From Collinsella aerofaciens (GTDB lineage Bacteria; Actinomycetota; Coriobacteriia; Coriobacteriales; Coriobacteriaceae): DNA of 64,000 nt. This document shows, in pieces, positions 25,941-34,675 of this stretch; positions within the stretch are counted from its first letter, which is position 1, and each line of letters opens with the position of its first letter. The DNA lies in contig NZ_CP084004.1 in the NCBI RefSeq assembly GCF_020181355.1, forward strand, positions 1 through 64,000, given 5' to 3'. Made by a program: the position numbers and the translations under genes. The notes under the pieces are model-generated. The model worked only from the letters and a program-made list of their open reading frames with translations. It did not search any database and was not told the DNA's origin.

Positions 25941-28900
25941 CTACACGTTCCTCCTTACAAACGTTCCTTCGTGGTTATACGAGCAGCGCGCATGCGCGGC
26001 CTGAGCCGACGTCGGGTCGACGGCGGCAACGTTGCCTGCCTCGAGCTCGCGCAGGCGCTCGGCGATGCCGGCCTCAACGCGATCGAGCAGGGCGTCGAAG
26101 TCCATGCTGCCACCCTCGCCGGGGAAACCTTTCTTAAGGCCCGGGATGCGACCGTCGCCGCGCTCTTCCTCGAGCAGCTCGGCGCTCGCGGCACCGCGCA
26201 ACGCCGGCTTGCCGCCCTTGGTCGAAAAGTAGAGCGCCGCGCGGGTGTCCAAATCCAGCGCCCGGCGCATGGCCTGGGCGTAGATGAGCGTTTGGGTATG
26301 TGGTGGCAACCAGCGCGGATCGTCGATGGGCGCCGTGCCCGATTCCTCGTCGCGCACCGTGGGGTCGGCGAGCTTAAACTCCTCAACGCCCGTGCGATGC
26401 TTGTAGTCGAGCACCACGGCACGATTCTCGGCGTCCACGTCCACGCGGTCGATGCGCCCGCCAAGCGGCCAACCGGCATACTCGACCTTGAGCTCGTTGA
26501 AGGCGAACTCCAGGTAGCGCGGGGCAAAGGGGGCAAGTGCCTCGGACTCGTAGGCAAGCACACCCTCCAGCTGCGGCAAGATCTCGGCCACCTGGCGTTC
26601 CTCCACCGCAGAGAGCGGCACCAGCGGGCCCTCCGTGCCGCGCTTGCCGGCGTGCTCGGCCAACGTCTCGTCAAAGACCTCGTGCAGTAGCTCCTGTGCG
26701 CGCGGCAGATTCTCGGGCGTCACGCGCTCCATGCCCTCTTGGGGCAGACGGGCATGCAGATGCTCCAGCACGTCGTGGACAAAGTTGCCCTTTTCCATGT
26801 TGCCAAAGCCCGCGTCGATCGACTGGGGCTTCACGCGGTACGAGACGAACCAGCATAGCGGGCAGGTCGAATAGGCCTCGATCTGCGAGGCGGACGTCAG
26901 ACGCGGCACGAGCGGCGCGTCCTCACCCTCGCCATCGCGACGGCGCAGGACCAAATACGGCACGGCCTCGGCACTCAGATGCTGAGGGGCTTCACAGGTC
27001 ACACGCTCGCGCTTGAGGCCTTCACCTGTCGCGGGATCAAAGTCGGCGATGATATCGCCCTCGCCCACGCGCATGGGCTTGGCAGCGCCAGCGGCCTCGG
27101 CATGTGCCCACAGCTCGGTCCATACGGCTGCCGGGTAGCACTCGCGTGCCTGGCGATCGTGCGTCACACGGGCGAGCGCGACCGGACCGCTCGCCGCCTG
27201 CATCGCACGGCCAAAGCGCACGCGCAGCAGGGCAGCGGGCTCCAAAGACACGCCGTCGCGGCGCAGCTCGGCTGTCAACGTGGCAAGCGGGCCCTCTTCG
27301 TGCGAAAGCGGATAGCTGTCCAGGTCGACATCGGCAAACAGCACGGCATCGTAGCTGCCAGGGCGAAGAACCGACGCATCGGCAAGCGACGCGAAGCGCA
27401 CTTGTGCTCGTGGTGTGCGATCGACCTCATAGGTCTCGTAATCGTAGGCGGTACTGCGCTTGTCCACCTTGGTTCGAACGCCGTCGAGAACCGGCACGGT
27501 CGCGGCCTGCGACACGTCGAGCGCGCGAGCATCGTTCATAAGGATGTCGATGGCATGGCGCAGCAAAGCCGTCTCTGCCTGGCGACGGGCCTGGCCGTCA
27601 AGGCCGCCTAGAGCGCGATCGGGCAACGCCTCGGCAACGGCAAGCATGGCCTTAAGCGCCGTCACGGGCTTGTCACGCCACAGCGCCTGGAACACGTCCG
27701 AGACCACACACGGTACGTTCTTAAACCAGTTATCGTCGCTCGTCGCCTTGCGCGCGCCCCTCACCTGGCCCTGAACGCTCTGCAGCAGGCTCTTGACGCC
27801 CGCGGTAGTCTTGCTGCGCGAGAGACGCATATTCTTATCGAAGGTACGGGCATTGACGGCATCAGCGCCCGAAAGCGGACTGTAGATCCAGTCGGTAAGC
27901 TCCGGCGCGGGCCACCACTCAGTCTTGGAAGCGGTGCCCTCGTCGGCGGCTTTCATACGCTCGATCAGGTTGGCGAGCGCCGTAAACTGCCTGCCCGCGA
28001 TGGACTGGGAAAACGCCGTGAACTCAGTCGTCTCGGCCGCAATGTGACGCGCCGCCAAACGGGCGGCGAGCTCGCCGAACAGCTGGGGTGCCCGGGCAGA
28101 AACGACGAGCACGCGCACGGGGTCGGCGGGCGTTGCAGTAGCTTTATCGGCCTTGGACTCCTTGTGCGCTTTCACCAACTTATCGATGGCGTCCGCATAG
28201 ACATGAGCACGGGCATGGGGGCCGGCGACCTCAATAAAGGCAGGCTGAGCGGCGGCCCCGCAAGCGACATCAGACGCGACGGCGTCCTCCCCCAGCGACG
28301 CGATCTCAAACAGCACACCGCGGGCATCAAATGCCGTGGCAAGCTCCTCGCGCATCGCCGCCTGCTCGCGGGCAAGCAGCGCGACGACCTCTCCCCCATT
28401 GTTCGCCACGGCAGACAGCAGCTCGAGTAGACCGTGCGTAAACGACGTGGTACCGCGCACGCATACGGCGCGGGCGCACGCCGGCAGGCTATCGGCCAGG
28501 GCACCGGCCATAATGTCGGCTGCCTCGCAGGGCTCGACCATATCTCGACGGTCCAAACCGCCCGCGTAGGCACGCAAAAGCTCAAACACACGAGCCTCGG
28601 CATCGCTTTTTGGCTCAGGCTGGCAATTGTTGCCACCGCATCGCTCGGCCGTCGTCCCCGCCACACCCGGCAGCACATCGCGGGCCATGCGCGCGAGCAT
28701 GCGCACCGTGCCCTGGCTACGCGAAAGCGGCTGCAGGTCGGCATCGTCGCGGCGGGCAATCATATCCGAAAACAGCATCTGACGTTGCAGGTTGTCGACG
28801 AAACCGCGCCCGTCGCCCAAAAGCTCCCAAAGCGAGCGAAGCCACGATGCGGGTGTCTTGTAGTCGATACCCAGCGAAATGCCGGCTTCCGCCGCATCAT

Positions 28901-29039
28901 GACGGCACAGATCGAGCTCGGCAAACGTTGGTGCCAGCAACACGGCACGCCCGTGACGGGCAATAAGGTCGGCAAGCAGCGCCGACTCGGCATCGCTCAA
29001 ATCCGTGCCGGCATTGGTGGTATAGATTCGAACAGGCAT
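25941..29039 (-). CDS. addB: AddB-like PD-(D/E)XK nuclease subunit
   Basis: 1032 residues. It partners AddA; AddB-type subunits carry a second nuclease domain and an inactive helicase core. The C-terminus shows the nuclease core GGRIDRVDVDAENRAVVLDYKHRTG (about 850-885), preceded by ASQIEAYSTCPLCWFVSYRVKP and followed by HARCSYNHEG. These Cys fit the iron-sulfur staple of AddB. The N-terminal region (RIYTTNAGTDLSDAESALL, then AVLLAPTFAELD) is diverged and lacks a Walker A lysine, as expected. It heads the addB-addA pair. Confidence 0.87.
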   Translation of the reverse strand: MPVRIYTTNAGTDLSDAESALLADLIARHGRAVLLAPTFAELDLCRHDAAEAGISLGIDYKTPASWLRSLWELLGDGRGFVDNLQRQMLFSDMIARRDDADLQPLSRSQGTVRMLARMARDVLPGVAGTTAERCGGNNCQPEPKSDAEARVFELLRAYAGGLDRRDMVEPCEAADIMAGALADSLPACARAVCVRGTTSFTHGLLELLSAVANNGGEVVALLAREQAAMREELATAFDARGVLFEIASLGEDAVASDVACGAAAQPAFIEVAGPHARAHVYADAIDKLVKAHKESKADKATATPADPVRVLVVSARAPQLFGELAARLAARHIAAETTEFTAFSQSIAGRQFTALANLIERMKAADEGTASKTEWWPAPELTDWIYSPLSGADAVNARTFDKNMRLSRSKTTAGVKSLLQSVQGQVRGARKATSDDNWFKNVPCVVSDVFQALWRDKPVTALKAMLAVAEALPDRALGGLDGQARRQAETALLRHAIDILMNDARALDVSQAATVPVLDGVRTKVDKRSTAYDYETYEVDRTPRAQVRFASLADASVLRPGSYDAVLFADVDLDSYPLSHEEGPLATLTAELRRDGVSLEPAALLRVRFGRAMQAASGPVALARVTHDRQARECYPAAVWTELWAHAEAAGAAKPMRVGEGDIIADFDPATGEGLKRERVTCEAPQHLSAEAVPYLVLRRRDGEGEDAPLVPRLTSASQIEAYSTCPLCWFVSYRVKPQSIDAGFGNMEKGNFVHDVLEHLHARLPQEGMERVTPENLPRAQELLHEVFDETLAEHAGKRGTEGPLVPLSAVEERQVAEILPQLEGVLAYESEALAPFAPRYLEFAFNELKVEYAGWPLGGRIDRVDVDAENRAVVLDYKHRTGVEEFKLADPTVRDEESGTAPIDDPRWLPPHTQTLIYAQAMRRALDLDTRAALYFSTKGGKPALRGAASAELLEEERGDGRIPGLKKGFPGEGGSMDFDALLDRVEAGIAERLRELEAGNVAAVDPTSAQAAHARCSYNHEGTFVRRNV

Positions 29040-29171
29040 GGTCCTCCGCTCAAACCGTTCGCAATAATCAATGCATCCATCCTACCCGCCCAAGCGGACA
29101 CATTGCCACCGCAGTTCCATCTTTTGGTACAAAGCAACCTGAACCCAACGCACCAGCCGATTGCAGGCATA

Positions 29172-29198
29172 TAAAAACCGCCCCCGGAGGGACGGTTC
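29172..29198 (-). terminator. terminator of the YerC-like gene
   Basis: Minus-strand stem AACCGTCCC / GGGGGCGGTT (29177-29198) followed by TTTTTAT. It lies 26 bases after the stop. Confidence 0.85.
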
Positions 29199-29223
29199 TT
29201 CGTAATTCAATGTTGTCGCTGGC

Positions 29224-29523
29224 CTACTCGCCATCCTCCAACTTAATGAGGATCTTGCGGTAGCCACCGTACTCGCCGTTCAGCGCCTTTGAAACGCGGC
29301 TCACCGTGGTGGACGAAGCGCCGGTACGGGCCTGAACCTCAACATAAGGCTCGCCCTCGTCCAAATAGCGCGCAACCTGCAAACGCTGAGAAAGGTCGCA
29401 AATCTCGCGCGGCGTGCAGATATCGGTCAAAAACGCTTGGATATCCTTCTCGTCGTCCAAAAGGCTAAATGCGTGGACCAGCTGCTTGACATCAGGCTTG
29501 TCAAACATGTTCTCGATATTCAT
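29224..29523 (-). CDS. YerC/YecD family TrpR-related DNA-binding protein
   Basis: 99 residues with the Trp-repressor-like fold: LLDDEKDIQAFLTDICTPREICDLSQRLQVARYL, then the helix-turn-helix VQARTGASSTTVSRVSKAL. This is the YerC/YecD family, which is mostly uncharacterised. The ribosome site is weak (GGTGAT). It is a monocistronic unit with its own terminator, divergent from the holin-like gene. The 324 bases between them must hold both promoters; no convincing -35/-10 pair was found there beyond a TACACT near 29630 on the minus strand. Confidence 0.92.
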   Translation of the reverse strand: MNIENMFDKPDVKQLVHAFSLLDDEKDIQAFLTDICTPREICDLSQRLQVARYLDEGEPYVEVQARTGASSTTVSRVSKALNGEYGGYRKILIKLEDGE

Positions 29524-29847
29524 CGATCACCGCCAAACCCGCCAAAAGGCATCGAAGTTGATACTGACATCGGGCATCGTTCACCCGTTCTATGCAATAG
29601 GGCAACGCCTGTGGCTTTTGCCCGTAGCAGTGTAGCACACCACCAAACTAAAGCGACAAGACTCTCTGCCAGCGGCGCGTTTTTCAGGACGAACGCCGTT
29701 TAGAAACCATATGCGCACGTAAGCTCCACGAATATTTGAGACAATGGGCGCCCAAACACCGCGGCGCGCCCGCGCAACCATCCAGGTCGCCGCCGTAAGC
29801 CGCTTCACGCGACGCCAGCAATCCCGGCGCAAGAAAGGATTCACGCC

Positions 29848-30213
29848 ATGCGCTTTATGCTTAACTGGCTCTTCACCTCGATCGCCATCGCGATCGCCAC
29901 GTTCCTCGTCCCCGGTATCCAACCCTTCGGCTTTGCCGAGACCTGGGTCTGCTTTGCCTTTGTGGGACTGTTCCTGAACATTGTCGATTCGTTCGTCAAA
30001 CCGTTCCTCACGGTCATCTCGCTGCCGCTCACGATCATTACGCTGGGCATTTTCCAGCTTGTCGTCAACAGCTTTATGCTTGAGCTCGCGAGTTACCTGT
30101 CGGTCAACCTGCTGGGCGTCGGCATCTCCATCGCCAGCTTTGGATCGGCCTTTATGGGCAGCATCCTGGTGTCCATCACGCGCAGCATCCTCGACAGCAT
30201 CGCCGAGGACTAA
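29848..30213 (+). CDS. phage holin family 4 membrane protein
   Basis: 121 residues with four hydrophobic helices (LFTSIAIAIATFLVP; WVCFAFVGLFLNIVD; FLTVISLPLTIITLGIFQLVV; LGVGISIASFGSAFMGSILV). The conserved motif NIVDSFVKPFLTVISLPLTIITLG is typical of the superfamily IV holin-like proteins (Pfam Phage_holin_4_2) that are common on actinobacterial chromosomes. It is not evidence of a prophage: no phage genes are nearby. AAAGGA precedes the ATG and a strong hairpin follows the stop. The cellular role is unknown. Confidence 0.9.
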   Translation: MRFMLNWLFTSIAIAIATFLVPGIQPFGFAETWVCFAFVGLFLNIVDSFVKPFLTVISLPLTIITLGIFQLVVNSFMLELASYLSVNLLGVGISIASFGSAFMGSILVSITRSILDSIAED

Positions 30214-30253
30214 AACGGCCATTCCGGCCGTGTCCGTCTCAACAGCCCAAAAC

Positions 30254-30290
30254 GAAGGCCGCCCATCGCAAAAATGGGCGGCCTTCTTAT
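30254..30290 (+). terminator. bidirectional terminator between the holin-like and Rrf2 genes
   Basis: Thirteen-base arms GAAGGCCGCCCAT (30254-30266) and complement (30273-30285) around a CGCAAA loop. A weak T-rich tail (TTATTTG) follows on the plus strand. Confidence 0.8.
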
Positions 30291-30354
30291 TTGCCAAGTC
30301 TCAAAGGGCGAGAAAATCTACCATTTCCACCCCGTCCCCAAATGCAGGTGTGGG

Positions 30355-30783
30355 TTAGATGACGTAGTCGTAGCCATGGTTGGGAGCGACAAGTTGATCG
30401 AGCGTCACACCGTCGAGGTAGTCGTTGATGAGCTTGTCCAGGTTCTTCCACACGTCGAGCGTGGGGCACTCATCCGAACGCGAGCAGCCCTTGCAGTCGC
30501 CATCCAGGCAGGCGACCGGCGCCAGACTGCCCTCGGTCAGGCGCAAGATCTCGCCCACCGTGTATTGCTCGGGCGGGCGCGTGAGCACATAGCCGCCGCC
30601 CTTGCCGCGCATGCCCGAGAGCATGTTGGCGCGCACGAGCGTAGCCAAAATGTTCTCGAGATATTTCTCGGAAATCCCCTGTCGTGCCGCGATCTCTTTG
30701 AGCGGGATGCGACCGGCTGCCTGGTGCTCGGCCAGATCGACCATAACGCGCAGGGCATATCTGCCCTTAGTAGAAACCAACAT
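30355..30783 (-). CDS. Rrf2 family transcriptional regulator, IscR-type cysteines
   Basis: 142 residues. The N-terminal winged helix is typical (MLVSTKGRYALRVMVDLA ... GISEKYLENILATLVRANMLSGMRGKGGGY). The cluster region has Cys92, Cys97, Cys100 and Cys106 (ACLDGDCKGC then DECPTLDVW), close to the IscR spacing (92, 98, 104), so it probably senses through an iron-sulfur cluster. Cys-free CymR-type regulators of the same family control cysteine synthesis. It is divergent from cysK with 253 bases between, so control of cysteine or Fe-S supply is a reasonable inference. Confidence 0.93.
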   Translation of the reverse strand: MLVSTKGRYALRVMVDLAEHQAAGRIPLKEIAARQGISEKYLENILATLVRANMLSGMRGKGGGYVLTRPPEQYTVGEILRLTEGSLAPVACLDGDCKGCSRSDECPTLDVWKNLDKLINDYLDGVTLDQLVAPNHGYDYVI

Positions 30784-30900
30784 GTATAGTGCTGCCTTTC
30801 GGTCATTTAGTCCGTAGAAATTCTAGCCGAAATATTGGTTTTGAAAATACCCGTTCCGGTCAAGATGGTTAATCGACTCGTAATAATCTTCTATTTCCTA

Positions 30901-30929
30901 TTGCGTTACTAGGCTTTACTGTCTACTAT
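30901..30929 (+). promoter_or_regulatory. cysK promoter
   Basis: TTGCGT (30901-30906), a 17-bp spacer, and TACTAT (30924-30929). It gives a leader of about 100 bases containing an imperfect AACCCATAA/GTGGGTTT hairpin (30951-30972). The Rrf2 regulator could bind the A+T-rich block just upstream. Confidence 0.65.
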
Positions 30930-31036
30930 GCTTGCCAACAGCAAAACGAACAACCCATAAGGTTTGTGGGTTTCGCTGCTACACACACCGTAAAACCACA
31001 CGGTATCCAGTCATTTGAACACTTTGGAGGTTCACC

Positions 31037-31975
31037 ATGAGCAATGTTTACACGTCCATCGATCAGCTTATCGGCCACACTCCGCTTCTGGAGCTCACTC
31101 ACTTTGAGGCCGATGAGGACCTCAAGGCCCGCGTGCTCGTCAAGCTGGAATACTTCAACCCCGCCGGCTCCGTCAAAGACCGCGTCGCCAAGAACATGAT
31201 CGACGAGGCCGAGAAGGCCGGCAAGCTCGTGCGCGGCGGCGACTACACCATCATCGAGCCCACGAGTGGCAACACCGGCGTCGGCATCGCCTCGGTGGCG
31301 GCGGCTCGCGGCTACAAGGTGATCATCACCATGCCCGAGACTATGTCCGTCGAACGCCGCAAGCTTATGCAGGCATATGGCGCACAGCTCGTGCTCACCG
31401 ACGGTTCCAGGGGCATGAAGGGCGCCATCGCCAAGGCCGAGGAACTGCAGAAGGAGACGCCCAACAGCATCATCGCCGGCCAGTTTGTGAACCCCGCCAA
31501 CCCCGCCATCCACAAGGCCACGACCGGCCCCGAGATCTGGGATGACACCGACGGCAAGGTCGACATCTTCGTCGCCGGCGTTGGCACCGGCGGCACTGTG
31601 ACCGGCGTGGGCGAGTTCCTCAAGGAGCAGAACCCCGAGATTCAGATCGTCGCCGTCGAGCCCGCTACCTCCCCAGTGCTCTCCAAGGGCCAGGCCGGCC
31701 CGCACAAGATCCAAGGTATCGGCGCCGGCTTTGTGCCCGACGTCCTCGACACCCAGGTCTATGACGAGATCATCCCCGTCGAGAACGACGACGCCTTTGC
31801 GACCGGCCGTGCCGTGGGCCACAAGGAGGGCGTGCTCGTGGGCATTTCGTCCGGCGCCGCCGTGTGGGCCGCGCTGCAGCTGGCCAAGCGCCCCGAGAAC
31901 GAGGGCAAGACCATCGTGGCCCTGCTCGCCGACACCGGCGAGCGCTACCTGTCCACGGCACTCTTCCAGGACTAA
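31037..31975 (+). CDS. cysK: cysteine synthase (O-acetylserine sulfhydrylase)
   Basis: 312 residues, normal length. It makes cysteine from O-acetylserine and sulfide with PLP. The PLP lysine is Lys47 in NPAGSVKDR, the substrate loop is EPTSGNTG (about 75-82), the phosphate loop is [12 protein letters not shown], and [14 protein letters not shown] lies near the C-terminus. TTGGAGG precedes the ATG. It is divergent from the Rrf2 regulator and separated from mnmA by a terminator. Confidence 0.97.
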   Translation: MSNVYTSIDQLIGHTPLLELTHFEADEDLKARVLVKLEYFNPAGSVKDRVAKNMIDEAEKAGKLVRGGDYTIIEPTSGNTGVGIASVAAARGYKVIITMPETMSVERRKLMQAYGAQLVLTDGSRGMKGAIAKAEELQKETPNSIIAGQFVNPANPAIHKATTGPEIWDDTDGKVDIFVAGVGTGGTVTGVGEFLKEQNPEIQIVAVEPATSPVLSKGQAGPHKIQGIGAGFVPDVLDTQVYDEIIPVENDDAFATGRAVGHKEGVLVGISSGAAVWAALQLAKRPENEGKTIVALLADTGERYLSTALFQD

Positions 31976-32086
31976 GGCCTGTCGCCCATAGGTTGAGCCC
32001 AGGACGAACCGGTCTCCTCTCTCCCGGCAGTCTGAGCCCATCCCATCAGGGCGCCCCACGAGTCGTCCGAACTTGCTACAATGTCT

Positions 32087-32125
32087 GCGGCGCGGAACCA
32101 GCCTCCCGCGCCGCTTTTCTTTTTT
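32087..32125 (+). terminator. terminator between cysK and mnmA
   Basis: Nine-base arms GCGGCGCGG (32087-32095) and complement (32106-32114) followed by TTTTCTTTTTT. A TACAAT (32077-32082) just before it could be the -10 of mnmA, which would place this hairpin in the mnmA leader as a possible attenuator. Confidence 0.85.
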
Positions 32126-32154
32126 GGCCACATGCCACCAAGGAGAACCTCCCC

Positions 32155-33255
32155 ATGCACAACAAGCGCGTGCTCGTCGCCATGAGCGGCGGCGTCGATT
32201 CCAGCGTGACTGCCTATCTGCTCAAGCGCCAGGGCTACGAATGCGTTGGCGCCACCATGCGCCTCACCTGCCCCGCGCCCGATCCTGTCACGGGCATGAG
32301 TAAGGTCGACCGCGATATCGCCGATGCAAAGGCCGTCGCCGAGCGCCTGGGGATACCCCACCATGTGCTCGACCTGCAGCAGACGTTCGACCGCAACGTT
32401 ATCGAGCGCTTCGTGAACGCCTACCAGGAAGGACTGACGCCCAACCCGTGCATCATCTGCAACCGCCACATTAAGTTTGGCGCGTTGTTGAATGCTGCGC
32501 TGGACATGGACTGCGACTACATCGCCACAGGTCACTACGCCAAAACAAGTCAGGCGCCCGACGGCACCTGGCAGCTGCATCGCGGCGAGGACCCCAAGAA
32601 GGACCAGAGCTACTTTTTGTATTCGCTCACGCAGGAGCGGCTGTCGCGCACAATCTTTCCGCTGGCCGGGCTGGACAAAGAGCGCGACGTGCGCCGCATT
32701 GCCACCGAGCAGGGCTTTATCAACGCCCAGAAGGCCGAAAGCGAGGACATCTGCTTTATTCCAGACGGTGACTACGCGGGCCATATCGAGCGCCGCTGCG
32801 GACATCCCGCTGCACCGGGCGACATTGTGTGGCGCGACGGCAGCGTGGTCGGGCGCCACAACGGTGCGCTGCGCTACACCATCGGTCAGCGCAAAGGCCT
32901 GGGCGTCGCGATGGCGCATCCCGTGTACGTAACGGGCGTCGACACCGCCAACAACACCGTGCATCTGGGCGAGGCCGAGGACCTAACGGCCACAGCACTC
33001 ACGGCCGACGACTGGATCTGGAGCGCCCCTGCCGACCGCATGGAGGCAGAACTCGATGCCGGCGGCATTCGCGTGGGCGCCAAGTACCGCTACCGTCAGA
33101 AAGACCAGGCAGCAACCCTTACGCGCGGCGAAGACGGGCAAATGCTGCTAACTTTTGACGAGCCGCAGCGCGCCATCGCCCCCGGCCAGGCTGTCGTCGT
33201 CTACCGCGGCGACGTCGTCCTCGGCGGCGGCACCGTGACCGGCGCACTTAAGTAG
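32155..33255 (+). CDS. mnmA: tRNA-specific 2-thiouridylase MnmA
   Basis: 366 residues from ATG 32155 with AAGGAG upstream. MnmA adds sulfur to U34 of Lys, Glu and Gln tRNAs using ATP. Visible are the PP-loop MSGGVDSSVTAYLL (about 10-23), the first catalytic Cys in NPCIICNRHIKFG, GHYAKT, KDQSYFLYSL, the second Cys in SEDICFIPDGDY, and IGQRKGLGVA. The gene lies after cysK, the source of the sulfur donor cysteine, which is a sensible metabolic neighbour. Confidence 0.97.
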   Translation: MHNKRVLVAMSGGVDSSVTAYLLKRQGYECVGATMRLTCPAPDPVTGMSKVDRDIADAKAVAERLGIPHHVLDLQQTFDRNVIERFVNAYQEGLTPNPCIICNRHIKFGALLNAALDMDCDYIATGHYAKTSQAPDGTWQLHRGEDPKKDQSYFLYSLTQERLSRTIFPLAGLDKERDVRRIATEQGFINAQKAESEDICFIPDGDYAGHIERRCGHPAAPGDIVWRDGSVVGRHNGALRYTIGQRKGLGVAMAHPVYVTGVDTANNTVHLGEAEDLTATALTADDWIWSAPADRMEAELDAGGIRVGAKYRYRQKDQAATLTRGEDGQMLLTFDEPQRAIAPGQAVVVYRGDVVLGGGTVTGALK

Positions 33256-33273
33256 CCCCATCCCCTTCATAAA

Positions 33274-33336
33274 TTGCGGTGAAATAGGGACTGTTTAAGC
33301 GTTTAAAACCGCCAAACAGTCCCTATTTCACCGCAA
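33274..33336. repeat. TTGCGGTGAAATA palindromic element, copy 2
   Basis: A perfect 23-bp inverted repeat (33274-33296 and 33314-33336) with a 17-base loop, between the convergent mnmA and M42 peptidase genes. It begins 18 bases after the mnmA stop and can act as its terminator. Confidence 0.92.
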
Positions 33337-33347
33337 CTTAGAGAGGA

Positions 33348-33383
33348 CGGCCTCGGTCGGTACTGCCGTATCAGCCGAGGCCG
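33348..33383 (-). terminator. hairpin after the M42 peptidase gene
   Basis: CGGCCTCGG (33348-33356) pairs with CCGAGGCCG (33375-33383), nine bases past the peptidase stop. No T run follows. Confidence 0.5.
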
Positions 33384-33391
33384 CTGCATCG

Positions 33392-34420
33392 CTAGCGCTG
33401 TACGTAGGCGCGGACGAGCTCGAAGGTGTTGCGCACGCCGTCCATGTGGCTACGCTCGTAGTTGTGGCTCGCATACACGCCGGGGCCGATCAGACCATGG
33501 CGAATGTCGTAGCCGGCAGAGAGCGTGGCTTCGACGTCCGAACCGTAATGCGGATACACGTCGATAGCGTAATCGAGCTCAAGCTCGCGCGCGATATTGG
33601 ACAGCGCCGTCACCAGGTCGTAGTTGTACGGACCGCCCGAATCCTTGGCGCAGATCGACACCATGTGCTCGGTGCAGCCTAGGTCGTCGCCCACGCAGCC
33701 CATGTCAACGCTGATCATCTCGCGCGTGTCGGCCGGCACGAAGGCGCCGCCGTGGCCCACCTCCTCGTACACGGTAAAGAGCAGCGAAACCTTACGCGAA
33801 AGCGTCACCTCGCCAGCGGCGACGGCACGCGCCAAGCCCAACAAAATGGCGGCCGATAGCTTGTCATCCAGGAAGCGGCTCTTAATGTAGCCGCTCTCCG
33901 TCACCGTCGTGCGAGGATCCATAGCGATGATGTCGCCGGTCTGAATACCCAGCTCGAGCACATCGTCCTTGCTGTCGACGTTCTCGTCGAGCAAGATCTC
34001 CATGTTCTTCTCGATGGTCTTGACCGGCTCGTCGGCCACGTGCGCCGAAGGCTCGGTGTTAAGAACCACGCCCGTGTAGACATTGCCGTCGCGCGTGTAG
34101 ACGGTGCAGTTCTCGCCATCGGCCGTAGACCACTGATGCCCACCGAGCGTCGTGGGGCGCAGGCGGCCATTGTCCTTAATGGAACGCACCATGGCGCCTA
34201 GGGTATCGACATGGCTCGCCAGTACGAGCGGCTCGCCCTCGCCGCCAAGCTCAACGAGCACGTTACCCTTATTAGAACGCTCAGGCCCAAACCCCATATC
34301 GCGCAATGTTTCCATTAGATAATCAGTCGCCGCACGGGTATAGCCGGTAGGCGAAGCAATCGAGGTAAGCGCCTTCAGCTGGTCAGTAATATAGGAGAGC
34401 ATAGAATCCATCTTGGACAC
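33392..34420 (-). CDS. M42 family metallopeptidase
   Basis: 342 residues from GTG 34420, which has AAAGGGTG upstream; ATG 34411 is the alternative. M42 enzymes are cobalt/zinc aminopeptidases (or deblocking enzymes) that form large tetrahedral particles in the cytoplasm. Metal and catalytic residues are visible: LASHVDTLGAMV (His, Asp), SRFLDDKLSAA (bridging Asp), FTVYEEVGHGGA (Glu-Glu) and the final His in YASHNYERSH. Single-gene unit between two large hairpins. Confidence 0.93.
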   Translation of the reverse strand: MSKMDSMLSYITDQLKALTSIASPTGYTRAATDYLMETLRDMGFGPERSNKGNVLVELGGEGEPLVLASHVDTLGAMVRSIKDNGRLRPTTLGGHQWSTADGENCTVYTRDGNVYTGVVLNTEPSAHVADEPVKTIEKNMEILLDENVDSKDDVLELGIQTGDIIAMDPRTTVTESGYIKSRFLDDKLSAAILLGLARAVAAGEVTLSRKVSLLFTVYEEVGHGGAFVPADTREMISVDMGCVGDDLGCTEHMVSICAKDSGGPYNYDLVTALSNIARELELDYAIDVYPHYGSDVEATLSAGYDIRHGLIGPGVYASHNYERSHMDGVRNTFELVRAYVQR

Positions 34421-34545
34421 CAAAGTCACCCTTTCATATCGAATTAAACCCACAGCAACAATACCACCACGCACAATTATTTACCTAGCGAGACAACCCA
34501 TCGAGCTTCTCAGAGCAGCGCCCGTCACGATAACGAGCCGGCGGC

Positions 34546-34661
34546 CCCCTGCCCGTTAGCCCCAGAATCTTTCCGCAGGACAGAAGGAGGCCCCGCCGCA
34601 CGTAGTGCGCAACGGGGCCTCCGACATGTCCGAGGACGATTCTGGGGCTAACGGGCAGGGG
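34546..34661. repeat. 116-bp cruciform-like element with 24-bp perfect arms
   Basis: The arms (34546-34569 and 34638-34661, core GCCCGTTAGCCCCAGAATC) are exact complements. A second hairpin is nested inside (GGAGGCCCCG near 34587 against its complement near 34613). It lies 14 bases after the alcohol dehydrogenase stop. It may act as a 3' stabiliser or terminator, but lacks a T run. Confidence 0.88.
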
Positions 34662-34675
34662 CCCGCCGAACCAAG

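Noticed and set aside
23106-26690. Long plus-strand frame across the addA/addB region
   Set aside because: Antisense shadow of two coupled, well-recognised genes; composition is Arg/His/Ala-rich without domain signatures.
29848-30213. Prophage remnant suggested by the holin-like gene
   Set aside because: This holin family is a common chromosomal membrane protein in actinobacteria; no lysin, capsid, integrase or attachment site nearby.
31864-32154. N-terminal extension of mnmA into cysK
   Set aside because: The extra residues come from another frame of cysK and the intergenic terminator; ATG 32155 has AAGGAG and matches the family start.
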